The position numbers were made by a program, and so were the translations under genes. A model generated the notes under the pieces. It searched no databases. It saw nothing but the letters and a program-made list of their open reading frames with translations, and was not told the origin of the DNA. A DNA stretch of 64,000 bases from Diphasiastrum complanatum (Eukaryota > Streptophyta > Lycopodiopsida > Lycopodiales > Lycopodiaceae): NCBI GenBank assembly GCA_029204225.1, contig CM055109.1, positions 32,372,927-32,436,926 on the forward strand. The letters are read 5' to 3'. The first letter of the stretch is position 1, and each line of letters begins with the position of its first letter. Of the stretch, positions 12,661-25,670 are shown piece by piece.

Positions 12661-14406
12661 ATGGCGGCCGCTGGTGAGGAGAGCCCTGGATTTTCTGTCA
12701 GCGTGGCCAAGGTCCGACACAACATCCGGGTGACGAAATTGATCACCGACTCTATTAGGCCTGCCAAGAAAACTGACCCGCATTGGGTAACTCTCACCAA
12801 TTTGGATCGGTTACATGGACACTACTACACGCCCGTGATCCTTTACTATCCTTATGAAGAAGGACGATGCTTGGGCGAGGTTGCTCAGAAGCTGAAAGAG
12901 TCGTTAGCGGAGGCACTGGTGGCATTCTACCCCTTGGCTGGAAGGGTGGTTCAGAACGAGAATGAGCTCGCAAAGCTTCACTGTAATGATGCAGGTGCTC
13001 TATTTACTGAGGCCTACGTTGATTGCGTGCTGGATGACTTAAAAGCGCAGTTGGGTTATCATCCGTTGCCCGAGCTGAATGGGATGGCTGCTGCAGACTT
13101 GCCAGATGAAGATCGAAACTTCACAGCGCAGGGTACTGGGCTTGCTGCTCTAGTCATTCAGGTAGGTGTGTGTGTGTGTGGGGTCTTACATTGAAACCTC
13201 TTTATGTCATCCTTTGAAGAGTAGGTGCACTCCTTAAGTAGAACCAGAAAGGATCCTTTGAACGTTTCGACGGGAATAACATATTAAGCCTATGGTGGGG
13301 AAACCATCCAATTCCCCAGAAAAGATCATTTGAGATTTTGATTATTTCTATGGGAGTACCATATTAAACCCTATGTTTATTCCAAAGGACTGTGAGAAAT
13401 TCTTATTCCAAGCTTTTTAAGTTTTCGTGTGTGCTTGTTACTTCCATTAGCTTTTAACAATCTCACAGTGATCAGACTCCTAAATTGTGAATATTTGTTG
13501 CAGCTGACGCACTTCAGCTGTGGAGGCATCAGCCTAGCATTCAACTGGCATCATAAAGTGGGAGACGGCTCCGCAGGTTTCTACTTTCTCAAATGCTGGT
13601 GCGCCATAGCCGGAGGAAAGCCCATCTCCCCATTCCCAGTGCACGATCGCAGCTTAGTCCAACCAAGAGACCCCCCACAAGTTCTACTAGACATCACCAA
13701 CACTGTTAAGATCTTCGATCCCTCACCATCCCCAAAGCAACCTGCAGACGATCCACAGCAGATCGCAGTTATACACTTAAAGCAAGAGTTTGTGGAGAAG
13801 CTGAAAACAGAAGCATCAAAGGATGGAGGCGCCCCCTTCACAGCCCACGAATGCGTGAGCGCCCATCTCTGGAAGCTGGTGACAAACCTCCGCAGCCATA
13901 TCGGCAGACAGGATGTTCACCTGTCAGCGATCGTGGACGGTCGGCGAAAGCTGGGTCTGCCTCCTGGCTTCTTCTCCAACGCCGTCGCCGCAACCTGTTC
14001 GACCATGTCTGCCGACGATCTGCTGTCCAGGCCGCTGTCCTACGTGGCGGGCATCGTACGTGGCGCCATCCGACAGGTGGGTGACGAGAACTACCGATCT
14101 ACCGTGGATTGGGTGCATCTTCAGGGCGATGCCAACGTGGGCGTGTTCGGGCCTCAGATGGTGATGAGCAAAGACTTGATCATAGTGTCGTGGGCTTTGC
14201 CAATGTATGAATTGGACTTTGGGTGGGGGAGGCCTGGCTTTGCTATGAGGAACTCTTTGAACTATCCTGATTTAGATGGCATTATCTACACCCTCCCCAC
14301 CGCTCCTGGCCATGGCAAGCTACTTGCTCTCATGCATTTGCCTCAAAGCCTTACTAGTAAACTTCTAGCAAATCCATCACTTCTCGCAAGTGACTTTCAA
14401 TGTTGA
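12661..14406 (+). CDS. BAHD-family acyltransferase (two exons)
   Basis: Exon 1 is 12661-13161 (167 codons), the intron 13162-13503 (GT-AG, phase 0) and exon 2 13504-14406, giving 467 residues. BAHD enzymes are cytosolic and transfer acyl groups from CoA thioesters to alcohols or amines. The catalytic HxxxD motif is present as HHKVGDG (His184, Asp188) just after the intron, and the structural DFGWG motif is intact at 405-409. An N-terminal FYPLAGR block is also present. The single intron just before the LTHFSCGG block is the conserved BAHD position. The ATG at 12661 is chosen because the only upstream in-frame start is a GTG. The sequence looks nearest to hydroxycinnamoyl/amine-type transferases, but the substrate cannot be read from sequence. 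Length is slightly above the usual 430-460. No defects are seen. Confidence 0.93.
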
Positions 14407-15039
<633 letters not shown>

Positions 15040-15275
15040 AGCACTAGCTTGAACTAATGAAATCAAAGTCTTTCTAAAAGAAAGAGATACTGCCTTTATA
15101 ATGGTGTGATTACATTTATTGCGGAGTGGCTTGCTTCTAAAGTTGAGCCTCGCTATTGTCTTCCTCTACAAGGCAAAGTGCACTTCCAACTTGCAAAATC
15201 TAATCTTGTTTTGTTGCATGCCTAGGCCCACTACCATGAACTTCCAAGAGGATAGAACATTAGATGTGGCATATT

Positions 15276-15307
<32 letters not shown>

Positions 15308-16149
15308 CAGAGAGAGAAGTGCACTTAAGGTGAGAGTTTGTGCTCTAGGTTGGATTTGGGTCTAGAAGATATTGATGACAAGCAAGAGGTTGCTCAAATG
15401 GCAACATTGAAGCACCATTGTGGAATCTTGTAGGGGGTTGAGTCAAGCAAGATGTTGCTTCACATCATCATTTAAAAGATTACAATGTGGAGTGCCAAGA
15501 TGGTATTGGTGGATCAAGTGGGTTACTACTTATGGAGGCTTGAAACATAGTCTACATTGGTTGTAAATTGATGTGCTTGGAAGGCCTAAAGAAAAGGTGT
15601 TAGTTAGAACACATAATGATTGAGACCACGACCTCATTTTGCAATAAGAAGGGACGCGAAGTTAAAATGAACATATGAAACAAGGGATGTGAAATTTAAA
15701 TGAACACATGAAAAAAAAGAAGTTACTTGGAGACTTTGATGGTTTTTTAGAGAGCAAACATTGGATGTGCTTGATTAAGATAGAAATATTGTGAGGTTTC
15801 TTTGGTGTATGTTTGTAGATTTAGCTACAAAAAGAACCAAGTGGGAGAGACACTTAGGTTCTTACATGGGCATGAATTGTGCAACTTGGAAGATAGAATA
15901 GAACTATAGGCAAGTCAAGATTAAAACTACATGATTTAGAATGTAGCAAGGGCCTAAATGAGAATGAATGAGCATGAATGCAAAATGAGACTAAAAGACT
16001 TGCTCGAATTGCATGGTTCCATGTCCTACTCCACCATTATGCCTCATTCACTGTTGGGATGCATGCATGAGCCCTACTCCTCCTCATGAATTATGATATT
16101 GATCCACACACACACACACACACATTCTTGTAGGTACCTTTCCATTTCT
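15040..16149. other. No gene recognised; CA microsatellites
   Basis: Intergenic sequence with (CA)n runs at 15277-15306 and 16105-16124. No supportable coding frame. Confidence 0.5.
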
Positions 16150-16490
16150 TTGAAATAGATTTTATCACATTTGACACCTTAAACTCGGCGCCTAAGATGA
16201 ATACATAACTTTAACTTACTTTCGAGTGAATATCACCACCTTTTATTGTTGAAATTCAATGTCAAGGATACATGCATGACTTTAGCTTACTTCTGAGTGA
16301 AATTTGCCACATTTGATGGTCGAACTCAACCTCCAAGATGGATGCATGATTGAAGATCACTTTTGAGTGGAGATTACTACATTTGATGCTTGAACTCGGT
16401 CTCCAAAATGCATGCATCATTATAGCTTACCATGGAATGAATTTCATCACATTTGATGCTTGAAACTTTGCCTCCGAGATGCACGCAAGA
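16150..16490. repeat. Minisatellite, ~70-bp period
   Basis: About five diverged units. The shared words 'acatttgatgcttgaactc', 'ctccaagatg.atgcatga' and 'agcttac' recur at roughly 70-bp intervals (the 'acatttga'-like word at about 16167, 16236, 16309, 16380, 16450). Confidence 0.8.
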
Positions 16491-17741
16491 TCTTTCAATG
16501 TATAGGGTGTAGAGATAGTCGATGAGCCGCCTCTCCGCCTATCTAACACTAACCACAATACATCCATGGAAATAGAGAAAGAGAGAGAGGTAAGGAATGA
16601 GGGAGGTAGCTCATGCACTCTTGTTCTAATCTAATGGAGAAGCATTAAAAATTTAAAACTAAAGAACATTGCAAGAACTTCAAAAAATAGAAAGCATTCT
16701 TAGCATTAGGAGCAGAGCACATGAGGATGCTTGAGAAACCAAAATGGTAGAGTCTCCTCCTCTCTATTCAGCATTAAAAAATGAGTACAAGAGGTATCTT
16801 TTTATTGTTGGCTAGGCCCTTGCCCCTTTGCTACTATTGGCCAAGCCCTTCATATAAAACACAAAATCCTAAGGTGCACAAAGTAGCACATCTTACCTAC
16901 TACCATTTTGACTTTGACTCTAACTCCAAACTCTGTAACTTAGACTTTGGGCTTTTTATATTTTTACAAGGCCCAAGTCTATTTTATTCTAAGCTCCAAT
17001 ATTCTACACTTTACAAATGTGCTCATTGGCTTATGGGCTTACGCACGCAGGATATCATGACCCTCGCACCTATTTTAATTTCTCGAGAAGTATTTCTTAT
17101 TTTTGTCAGATGACTCATTTATTCATGTATAGATATTTCTGACAACAGGACCCCTGACCTGAAATAGTGTCGGTCCCTCGGCACTATGGAGCTAGTAAGG
17201 ACCCCGGGACTTGCAACGACGCTTTATTAGGTAGCTGGTGACTTGTTCCATAAATTCAAGTAGCACGTATCTGTGCTTCGTCTGCAGGTGAAAAAAAAAA
17301 AACTTTATGAACGCCCCCCAACCGAAATTGGGTAATCCATGTTTGGAACTTATTGGGCCATGGTGGGCCGAGCATTGCCACTCTATGATATAGCCATGCC
17401 ATTGAAAGCTGGTCTTCGATTTTGTCAAACGCCAAGGGTTTATTAGGATCAAAAAATATGGATGGCAAAAAATGATTGTTCCTTCTCAATTAATTTTTTT
17501 CAGAGCTTATTGGAGGTGTATCTAGGTGACATCAGCTTATGGTGAGCTCTACGAGGGTTCTTATGAGGTTTTGGCAACCATTTCATCATCTCAAGTGGTT
17601 TTCTCCCTATTTTTCCTGATTGGGCCTGATATCTTCAAGTCTAATTGGCACTGTCAATTGATAACTGCTCTATGTTGATATCCTGCTACCTGTTTGGTTT
17701 CATCTAATGTTGTTTTTTGCTCGGATCTCGTCATAATGACT
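16491..17741. other. No gene recognised; dispersed repeat
   Basis: The 16560-16690 segment (GA-rich run, 'gagggaggtagctcatg', then 'cattaaaaa') has a relative at 20455-20580, showing a dispersed repeat family. No convincing reading frame. Confidence 0.45.
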
Positions 17742-18067
17742 TGTTAGAAAGTAAAGTGTGTTCTACTTTTCTATGATGGTCATGTACAGTCATCACAAGT
17801 ACTTTCGTTATGCTAATCTTGGGGGCATGTCCGAAGTAAATAAGTAGTGGTCATAATGGCTTTTAGAGTTAGAGCATGTCTAATTAATGTATGAGTGTGC
17901 AGTGACTTGTGCACTCACTCTACTATGTTTGTAAATATCTTTCAATGATAATAGGAAATCCACAATCAATGTGAGCTCGAACTAGTTTTTCAGCCTGCCT
18001 AAGGATCTTAATGCTTGTGATTGATTACTACTATTGCCTAAATTCTCCGTGATCTTAATTCTTAACA
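17742..18067 (+). mobile_element. LTR followed by primer-binding site
   Basis: The 326-bp segment begins TGTTAGAAAG and ends CTTAACA, giving TGTTA/TAACA inverted ends. It is followed at once by TGGTATCAGAAC (18068-18079), a good match to the initiator-Met-tRNA primer-binding site. It is therefore the 5' LTR of a plus-strand element. The downstream 18080-18950 looks like leader or degraded gag with no open frame, and no 3' LTR is found in the window. Confidence 0.75.
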
Positions 18068-19058
18068 TGGTATCAGAACTTTGGTGAAGTAAGGTGTGCA
18101 CCAGTATCATCGGGTTGGCATCAAGAGAAGCTTGAAGAGACTCCATGCTTTGGAAGATGGCAGTCAACAGGCAATAAATCAAGTTTAGTCTCTGATTGGA
18201 TCAAGAGACAGGTTATCCAAGCCTCATAAGCTTGAAGAATAGCTAGAAAGCTATTGAGAATAGTTCTGCAAAAAGGACTCCAAGGTTTCTACAGACAAAA
18301 TCATGGATTTTGAGCCGCTGGTCAATGATTTTTGGTACTTAAGAGACCAAGTTAGCTCAGCTTGTGAAAGATTCAGAGGTTGCAGACTTATGAATCCATA
18401 GCTCCAGTTGAAACAACGAAAGGTGAAGGAGCTACAATTTCTAAGCCAGGAGGTGATTGAAATTTGGAATTTCAAAAATCTAATTCTTGACGAAAAATCA
18501 GACTGTGAGTAACAGTTATGGCACCAATTGATGAACTGTCATTTCCATCAAGAGACCAATAGCTGGGCGACCTCAAAGAGGTGAGAATCAACAAGAGGAA
18601 TCTCAAAAAATGACTGAGTCATTGCTGAGAGAACGGAGACTGGTTTGGAGACTAGGGTCTACAGCTATAAAATTACGTCTTTCGTGCTTTAGAGAATCAG
18701 TTTTTGAGCCGTAAAAGCCTGTAGGGAGGCACCCAACCCGGGCCAATCGAAAGCCAGAAGGTTGTGGTCAGCTGTGATCTAGTCGATGAACAAGTTTATC
18801 CTTTGGTGGCAGCCATAGCCATCTTTCTTTTAAGACGAGAAGTACGCGAGACTATCGCACGCATCCACTTGCGACAATCTCCTAGCAGCCTCACGTGATC
18901 AACTTCTATAACAGCCCATTTGGTGCACATATAAATAGAAAGCTGTCAGATCAGACTTTGTCATTATCAATGGATGAGATTACATCTTCTAAAAGCCATC
19001 AGATTCCAAGGAACCATTGGATGGGGCTTTGAAATAACCTTGAAGTCTTGAAAGGAAA
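18068..19058 (+). other. Degraded interior of the LTR element
   Basis: Follows the primer-binding site. Rich in purine-heavy 'aagaga.' words with no frame longer than a few dozen codons. A TATA-like tataaata occurs at about 18929 with no gene attached. Confidence 0.35.
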
Positions 19059-20165
19059 ATGATCTTCGTGCGGCCAAGGATCTCATCCTTCCACCTGTGC
19101 GAGCTTATTTGCCTCTCTTTGAGACCTTGCTTAGCCACTGAGTGTGCTCAATTTCAAAAGTTTCTTTTGGAGCGCTTCCACTCACATGCTTTCACTCAAC
19201 TTCTCAGTGATTCACCTTCCGATGAGACTCGGGCTCACCTTCTGTCTTGTGCAGGCCCGGGTGCTGGTGCTTGGCTTGTTGTGCACCCTGTTGTTCCACA
19301 CTTGTGCCTTTCTTCAAAGTTGTTTCTCACCGCTCTTCAGGTTAGGTTGGGTCTCCCTCATCCAATGCTGACAGGTTTGACAAAAATTTTATGTGGTCAC
19401 CCTCTTGATCCTATTGGCACTCATCTCATGCGTTGCCCTTCTAGCGGAGAGCGCACTGTGACTCATGATTCCATTTGTGACGTATTGGCATCTATTGCAC
19501 ATGAGTGCGGCTTTCATGTTGTCCGAGAGCAGACCCACATCTTGCCTATGTCTAATTCATAGTCGCCTCGGCGTCGAGTTGATCTTGTTCTTTCGTGCGA
19601 GGGATTCGCACGCTTGGGGATGTTGTTGTTGTTGATCCTTCGCGGCCTGACCTCCTTCGTCGTGCTTCAACTACTCAAGGTGCCACTGCTTCTCATATAG
19701 CTCTAGATAAAGAGCGAGATTATTCACATCGCACTCTTGGAGAAGACTTTATTCCTTTTGCTTTGGAAACATATGGGTGCATGCATAAGAAATTTGATGA
19801 TTTTCTATCATCTTGTGCAGATTTTGCAGCGAAACTCCAAGGACATGGTGCCTCACCTTTATCTATCATTACAGCTTATTATCGTCAACGAGTTTCTATG
19901 ACTTTACAATGCACTCAGGCACTTGCAATACTTCGATGTGCCGTAGTTGCAGGAACGACTGCTTCACAGCTTCCTGCACTACCTAAACTTCCAACTGTCT
20001 TAACTAGCGACTTACACCAAGCAGTAGGCTTTATGTAGATACTCTGTGAGATTGTTGCTTTGTTATAGTTGTACAGTATCTCAATTCGCCTTATGGCCTT
20101 TACGCTTTCAACATGCATTCCTTTGTACTCTGACGGGTTTTCCCATCTTTTATTAATAAAAACAG
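19059..20165 (+). pseudogene. C-terminal end of a non-LTR-like retroelement protein
   Basis: Open from 19059 to a stop at 19561, then continued after a frame change from about 19595 to 20038. Visible blocks are an HLLSCAGPGAGAWL segment, a LTALQVRLGLP segment, a Cys/His cluster CGHPLDPIGTHLMRC, then GERTVTHDSICD. These are followed by RRVDLVLS and DVVVVDPSRPDLL, which have the spacing of a PD-(D/E)xK-like nuclease core. This layout is that of C-terminal restriction-like endonuclease modules of some non-LTR retroelements (family inference). A TATTAATAAAAACAGG end near 20146-20165 suits a retroposon 3' terminus. The reverse transcriptase is missing, as in 5'-truncated copies. Confidence 0.55.
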
Positions 20166-20962
20166 GAAGTTTCTTGGCAATGTCATTAAAGATCTTTATT
20201 CAGAAATGATATGAAAGGGCCTGACAAGTTAAATTCGCATTGAAGGGAATATTTTACTTCATCCTAAAGTTACAATTCAAAAGACTAGTTCTGACAAATA
20301 TGAAACTATCTCTAAATTGAGATTTCATTTTGGCCTCAAATTTGCCAAGACACATGGATAGGTGATCTAACTATAAATAGTTGCCTCTACACTAAACTAA
20401 CTCTACCCCACTCTAACTCTAGCTCCAAACTAACATTAACATCATAGATAGAGGTGAAAGGAGGTGAGAGAGAGAGAGAGGTGAGGGAGGTTAGCTCATG
20501 TGCTCAACACTACATGCTATTGGAAAAGTCATTAAAAACATAAAGTAAGAACAATGCAAAAAGAGGAAATAACTAGCAAACATAAACAATAGCAAAGCAC
20601 GAAAGCATTACATTAGAAAAAATATGGGCTCAAAATGGGCCCTTTAAGAAATATCACTTTAGAGAGAGGTTACATAGAGAGAGAATGTGAAACGGTAACT
20701 TTTGGTCGCCATTTTTCAGTTTCCGGCCTTGCCTGACGTTTAACTGATATGGTTAACTTCAGACATTAATTAGTTAAAAAGTGAAGCGGGAGTAGCAAAA
20801 ATTGAAGCGGGAGTGAGCACTTTTGAAATCTTTATATGCTTACAGTGAAATATGAGACGGGACGATTTTTCAACGTGACATAGATATTACAAAAGTAAAG
20901 TATGCTAGATCTATTCAGTTTTTACTGTAGTTTGAAGCAATTACGGATTGTAGCTTTCAACA
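20166..20962. other. No gene recognised
   Basis: Contains the second member of the 16.56-kb dispersed repeat (about 20455-20580). It ends in AT-rich sequence that would be the promoter side of the decayed gene that follows. Confidence 0.45.
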
Positions 20963-23700
20963 ATGGCAATGTTCCATTTGCATGAATGCGGTCCAATTAT
21001 TAAGAAAAATTCGAAAGCTGTAGAGAATGATGCTGCAATAGTTAGAGAATTGAGAATGAATAATCATAAAAATATAGATTTGTGGGTGGATGGATCAATT
21101 TATCCTAATGATTCAGCTACCAATTTGTGTTTAGAGTTTAAGTCCGTAACTCATCTTCTCATATTAGTATGTGAAGGAAAAAGCGAATTACTTGGATATG
21201 TCAAAGGTTGCATGATATTGGATTTCATAGCATATCTTGCATTAATCAACAATTACATTTTGCTAATCAACAATTGCTTCATTATGTGCAGCACACTAGT
21301 GTTGAAAACAATGCACTCAAGCATGCTATATCAGAGTTGAATGCTACAGTCACTACTCTTCAGGGATCAAACCAAGAAATGTTAGAATCCATGGAAAAGT
21401 TGTGATCCGACAGTTTAAAATATGTTGTTGATATAAAAGTTATCAAAAAGGCAATGATGAAAAGAAAAAGAAAGAGATTAACGATGAAGAACATTGATGA
21501 CTTATCTACACATAGCGGCAATCAAAAAAAGGATTCGAACATTTAAGTATGTTTTCTTATAAACAGTTTATTTGATTTGTATTGGTCATACAAGTTTCAT
21601 TTGCATTTAATAGTATGCATTATCAATTTATTAAACATAATTCGAGTTTTATATGTTTGTTGCAGATCATGTTTGGTGGCAAAGAACTATTTAACAGACC
21701 CTTCAGGCATCGGATCTTCTTTAAGTCACATTTTACCAAGAAAGTCAACAAAGGCAATGATGAAAAATACTCGGTTTGAAAAAATGAAAAATGAAAAATG
21801 AAATTACAGAGACAGTTTTGAATAAGGTTCAAACTTACTTGGATGCAAATGTGATACTAGGTGCATGTGATGTTTCCTCGTCCATATCGGGTAAGATTAG
21901 CAAGAAATTATTATAATGATAGAATGTTCAAAGTAGTTGGCCAACCACTTCATATAACTGAATTATACAAATCAAAATATGGTGAGTGCAATTACAATTA
22001 TTGCAATAATATTTTCCTTGACATTGAAAGTGTTCTAAAATACATCATTCGATTCTATAAACTAGACGAACATCAAGTAAATGGAAAGATCATTATTGTA
22101 AAAAAATTGGATGAATCTGAAATCATCGAAGGTCAAAAGTCAAAACGAGTGAGTCTCACTTTGATGAACAAAATTTCAGATACAGATGATCGAACATTTA
22201 GTGTTCAATCAAAAAATCACATATGGTGGTTGGCGGCATTCCAGATATACAATTCAATTTTCTTTTTAAGTATCATTATTAACATTTCATACATTGCCAT
22301 TTTTTATTAATATGTGATGCATTACTTGCTTCTCTACAGGTCTTGAAAGAGGACCATAAAATACTTTCATGGATATTTTCATGAATAAATTATGGCGAGA
22401 TTATAAAGAGACATATAGAGGGTGAGAAATTTACAGTCAAAAACCATGGAAGTTTTCAAATTCAATGGCACATTGCAAGCGATTTGAAAACATTGAAATG
22501 TATGTATAATGTCTCTCGTGGAGCTACATCAAAGCATCCATGTCTTTATTGCATGAAGAATTGCTACAATATGAATTTGGGACGACCAAACACTGGCCCA
22601 ATACGAGAAGCAGAAGATCCAAATATGTCAAAGTGTCCTGGCAATTCCATTAAAAAATGTTTACACATGCACATTGCATGCTGAGGTTCATATGATGAAA
22701 AACTTATTTATCTGCATATTCACGGAATCATAAACCGGAGTCTGTGGCTAAGGCAGTTATTAAGAGATTGGAAGAAGTTCTTTCAAAGGCAAGACTACAT
22801 AAAGGGAATGTCACCATTTAAAAAAGTGACAAACTCTCCGGAAATAAAAGAAACGTTCCCAATAAGCCATTAATTGGAGAAGCTAAAGCAAGAAGATTCT
22901 TATCCAATCACACATGCAAAGAATCTAGTGTCAGATACGGAATTTGGAAAGAAATTGTTCAAGTCACACGAACACTGGAAGTAAGTAATCGAGTGGAAAA
23001 GGGACAAGTGTGAAATAACTTAGACAAACTCAGAGGTGTCATCAGGAAAGAAAACCTGTCATCAGAAGATATGAGTACTTTGCAAAATCATTGCTCCACA
23101 TTTGTAAAATCTATACGAGATTGTTGGGGAGAAGATCACGTTACACATTACATGGTACTGATCTATTTCACTACATAGTACTTATCTCATTCATGATTAT
23201 ATTTATTTCTACTGATGTAACCTATTTCAACTCTTGTTTGTAGCACATCTTTCTTCATCATGCAACTTATTTTGCAAAGGAATATGGGAGTTTAAGTATT
23301 TGGTCATGACAAGGCATGGAAAAATCACATTGGCAAGCAAGAGGAGCATTTCATAGAGCTACAAATCATGGAGGACACAATTCAAAAAATAAAAATTTAG
23401 TTCAACTTCTTCAGTGGTTTTACAGAAGAGCACAATTTAGATATCAATCTAAAAACTCGCCAAATGTTATGATCTTTCGTAAGGCATTCAAATTCATAAC
23501 AAAAGAGAAATCCTTGTTATATATCAATAATCTAATACAGAAGATTGTTTAATTTTCTTCATCATCCTCTCTTCAAGATTCTGACATATGGTATTGTCGT
23601 GAAGAAATAATTTCCTTTCATATGGATCCAAAAATTATAAATTTTTCATTTTGCTCATATCAATGTAACCCGAATAAAGGACCATTGCAGGTGATCTTTT
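20963..23700 (+). pseudogene. Decayed multi-exon gene of unclear family
   Basis: Several adjacent plus-strand blocks appear to belong to one former protein. 20963-21400 has a Leu-rich N-terminal part, then in another frame a coiled-coil-like stretch (ENNALKHAISELNATVTTLQ). 21660-21840 follows an intron-like TTGTTGCAG. 21861-22250 contains the MFKVVGQPLHITELYKSKYG region. 22460-22690 has DLKTLKCMYNVSRGA and a CLYC pair. 22870-23155 has the ARRFLSN region and ends ..VTHYM at a GT. An apparent intron to TTTGTAG (about 23156-23243) is followed by HHATYFAKEYGSLSIWS, a stop, then GMEKSHWQARGAFHRAT. A DLK..L followed by PC..C, and later GMEKSH, suggest a transposase-like or domesticated transposon protein. 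I cannot name the family. Confidence 0.45.
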
Positions 23701-25670
23701 TGTAGTCTCATTGGGAGTATAACCCAATTATTTAATGGCCAAATTCTTTTTCACAAAAATTATTTTATATGTTCCTCTGGCGTACGTATGGCCTCCTAAA
23801 CAAACAAATAATGACTTGATGGCCATAATGACGGTGGTAGCATATGGATTAAAAGATGAATGATATATACAAATCTCATTTTGTTGAAAGTTTTTCAAAT
23901 AATGAGATAGAGACACATCCTTTCTCCCGGCTGATATACCTCGGACGTCTCCATGTCTCATACCAAAGACATCTATTTCAATAGCATCTTGTAAAGGAGT
24001 CAAGAAAATAAATTTAGTATGATACATAACAATGCAAACTCAAACTTCAACACAGTGTTTGAATCAAGAAAACTGCACAATATCAATACCAATATAATAT
24101 CTACTTACCAGATCATCATCATCGTATTCAACGATGTTTGTTCTACTAATGTCAATGAAAAAAATGGGTTTTGGGCAGATATAAGAGCTAACCTCTATTA
24201 TAGAATTTGCAGGGCTGGCCAAAGGACTAATCTTTCAAAGAACAAGCCTCAGACAAGTCAGCGAATTCTATGACCGAGATTTACTTGGTGAAATCTGGAA
24301 AAAGACAGATAAACAGGGTGATGTCAAAAAAGCAGAGCAAAGGGAGAATTCATGGTTGTGATACTTGAACAGAGCAGGGTCTGTTAGGCTTGCAGAGGAA
24401 CAAACGAATTTTATTATGGAAGATTGAACACAAAAATTTTACTTCGATAATATTTTTCAAAGAAAATGTCTCAAGGTTAGGTAAGTGGAATGACGTAGAA
24501 GAGCAGCAATGGTGCCAATGTTAGCTTTTTATTCTCCCCATAGGTAGCTCAATGACTTTTGAGGCTAGCTTCTGGGTCCAAAAGGGTGGTGATGGACGAT
24601 AGTGGTGAGTATGCTAGGGTAGTCCACTCTTCCAGTTTCTTGACCTATAGTTGCAAGTGTCCTGAATCCTAATCCTAACTAGGCTTTCCAACGGTTAAGT
24701 TTCCTAAATTAACCTTATAGATCACTAAGGCTTACCCAACTAGTGGTATTTTTAACATGTGACCTAAATCTAAGGTTCACTAAGGCTTGCCCAACTAGTG
24801 AATCCTACTAATCTAATTTTAAAAACCAAAAGGGTTTGGAGATGAAAAACTTAGCGGCACTTAATACAATAAACATTCACATAAACATACCACTAAGTAA
24901 ATAAAAATCCAATGAAAGGAGGCAAGAGGAGGCTCGAGCACCTTCCCTCAACCTATGCACCTTCCAAAGGGGAACACAAAAGTGAGTGAAAGACTTATCA
25001 AATTAATAGCATATAAGTACAATCACAATGTGTCAAATACAAAGAAAGGGCACGTTTATTTATATTAGGAGGTCCCACCATAATTCCCAAGTCACTTATG
25101 GGATTGTTCCTGTACTTAAGCTTAAAGGACTTCTAATCTTAAGCTTAAATAACAACTTAAGTTTAACTTAACTTAAACTTATAACTTAAGCTTATCCCTA
25201 ATGAGACCCTAGTGTCATAAATTTGGATTTACAGTACAACTCTTTGCAAGTCAATCGTAAGGGAATATCCAATGAAGGTCAGGGCCATCATAGAGGTAGA
25301 ATTTCAACCGAATGACTGCAAAATAACCATGCAAATGAGATCAGATCTGGATTTCTCCAAGATAGTTGTGACAAAACCAAGGACGTCGTTTGCATGTGAG
25401 CTTTACGAGGTTCTATTGCAATGTCTTCTACATTAAAGTCATTGTTAACATCTTCAAAGTGAATTTGAAGGATATTCTCATTACCAAAGGCATGTTGAAG
25501 GAGGATTTGTCGTGCTCTACACCTAGCTCCTTTAAGATCTCTTCCCATTCAAGTCATGATGTTTCAAGATTTCTATTGAATTATCTCTTGAAATATGCAT
25601 TCGCCCTTTCTATCTATGGTCGTTTTGTATGCAAGACAATATTTCTCATTCAATTTCGCCAGTCTTGGAT
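23701..25670. other. No gene recognised
   Basis: AT-rich sequence. Short open frames on both strands (for example 24019-24273 plus, 23728-24027 minus) show no domain. The last 400 bp, read on the minus strand, may be the degraded downstream part of the Copia pol remnant. Confidence 0.45.

Noticed and set aside
13581-14118. Open frames on either strand inside BAHD exon 2
   Set aside because: Overlaps of the real exon, caused by its higher GC content.
23728-24027. Minus-strand 99-codon frame
   Set aside because: No recognisable domain, no promoter or splice context, in AT-rich sequence.
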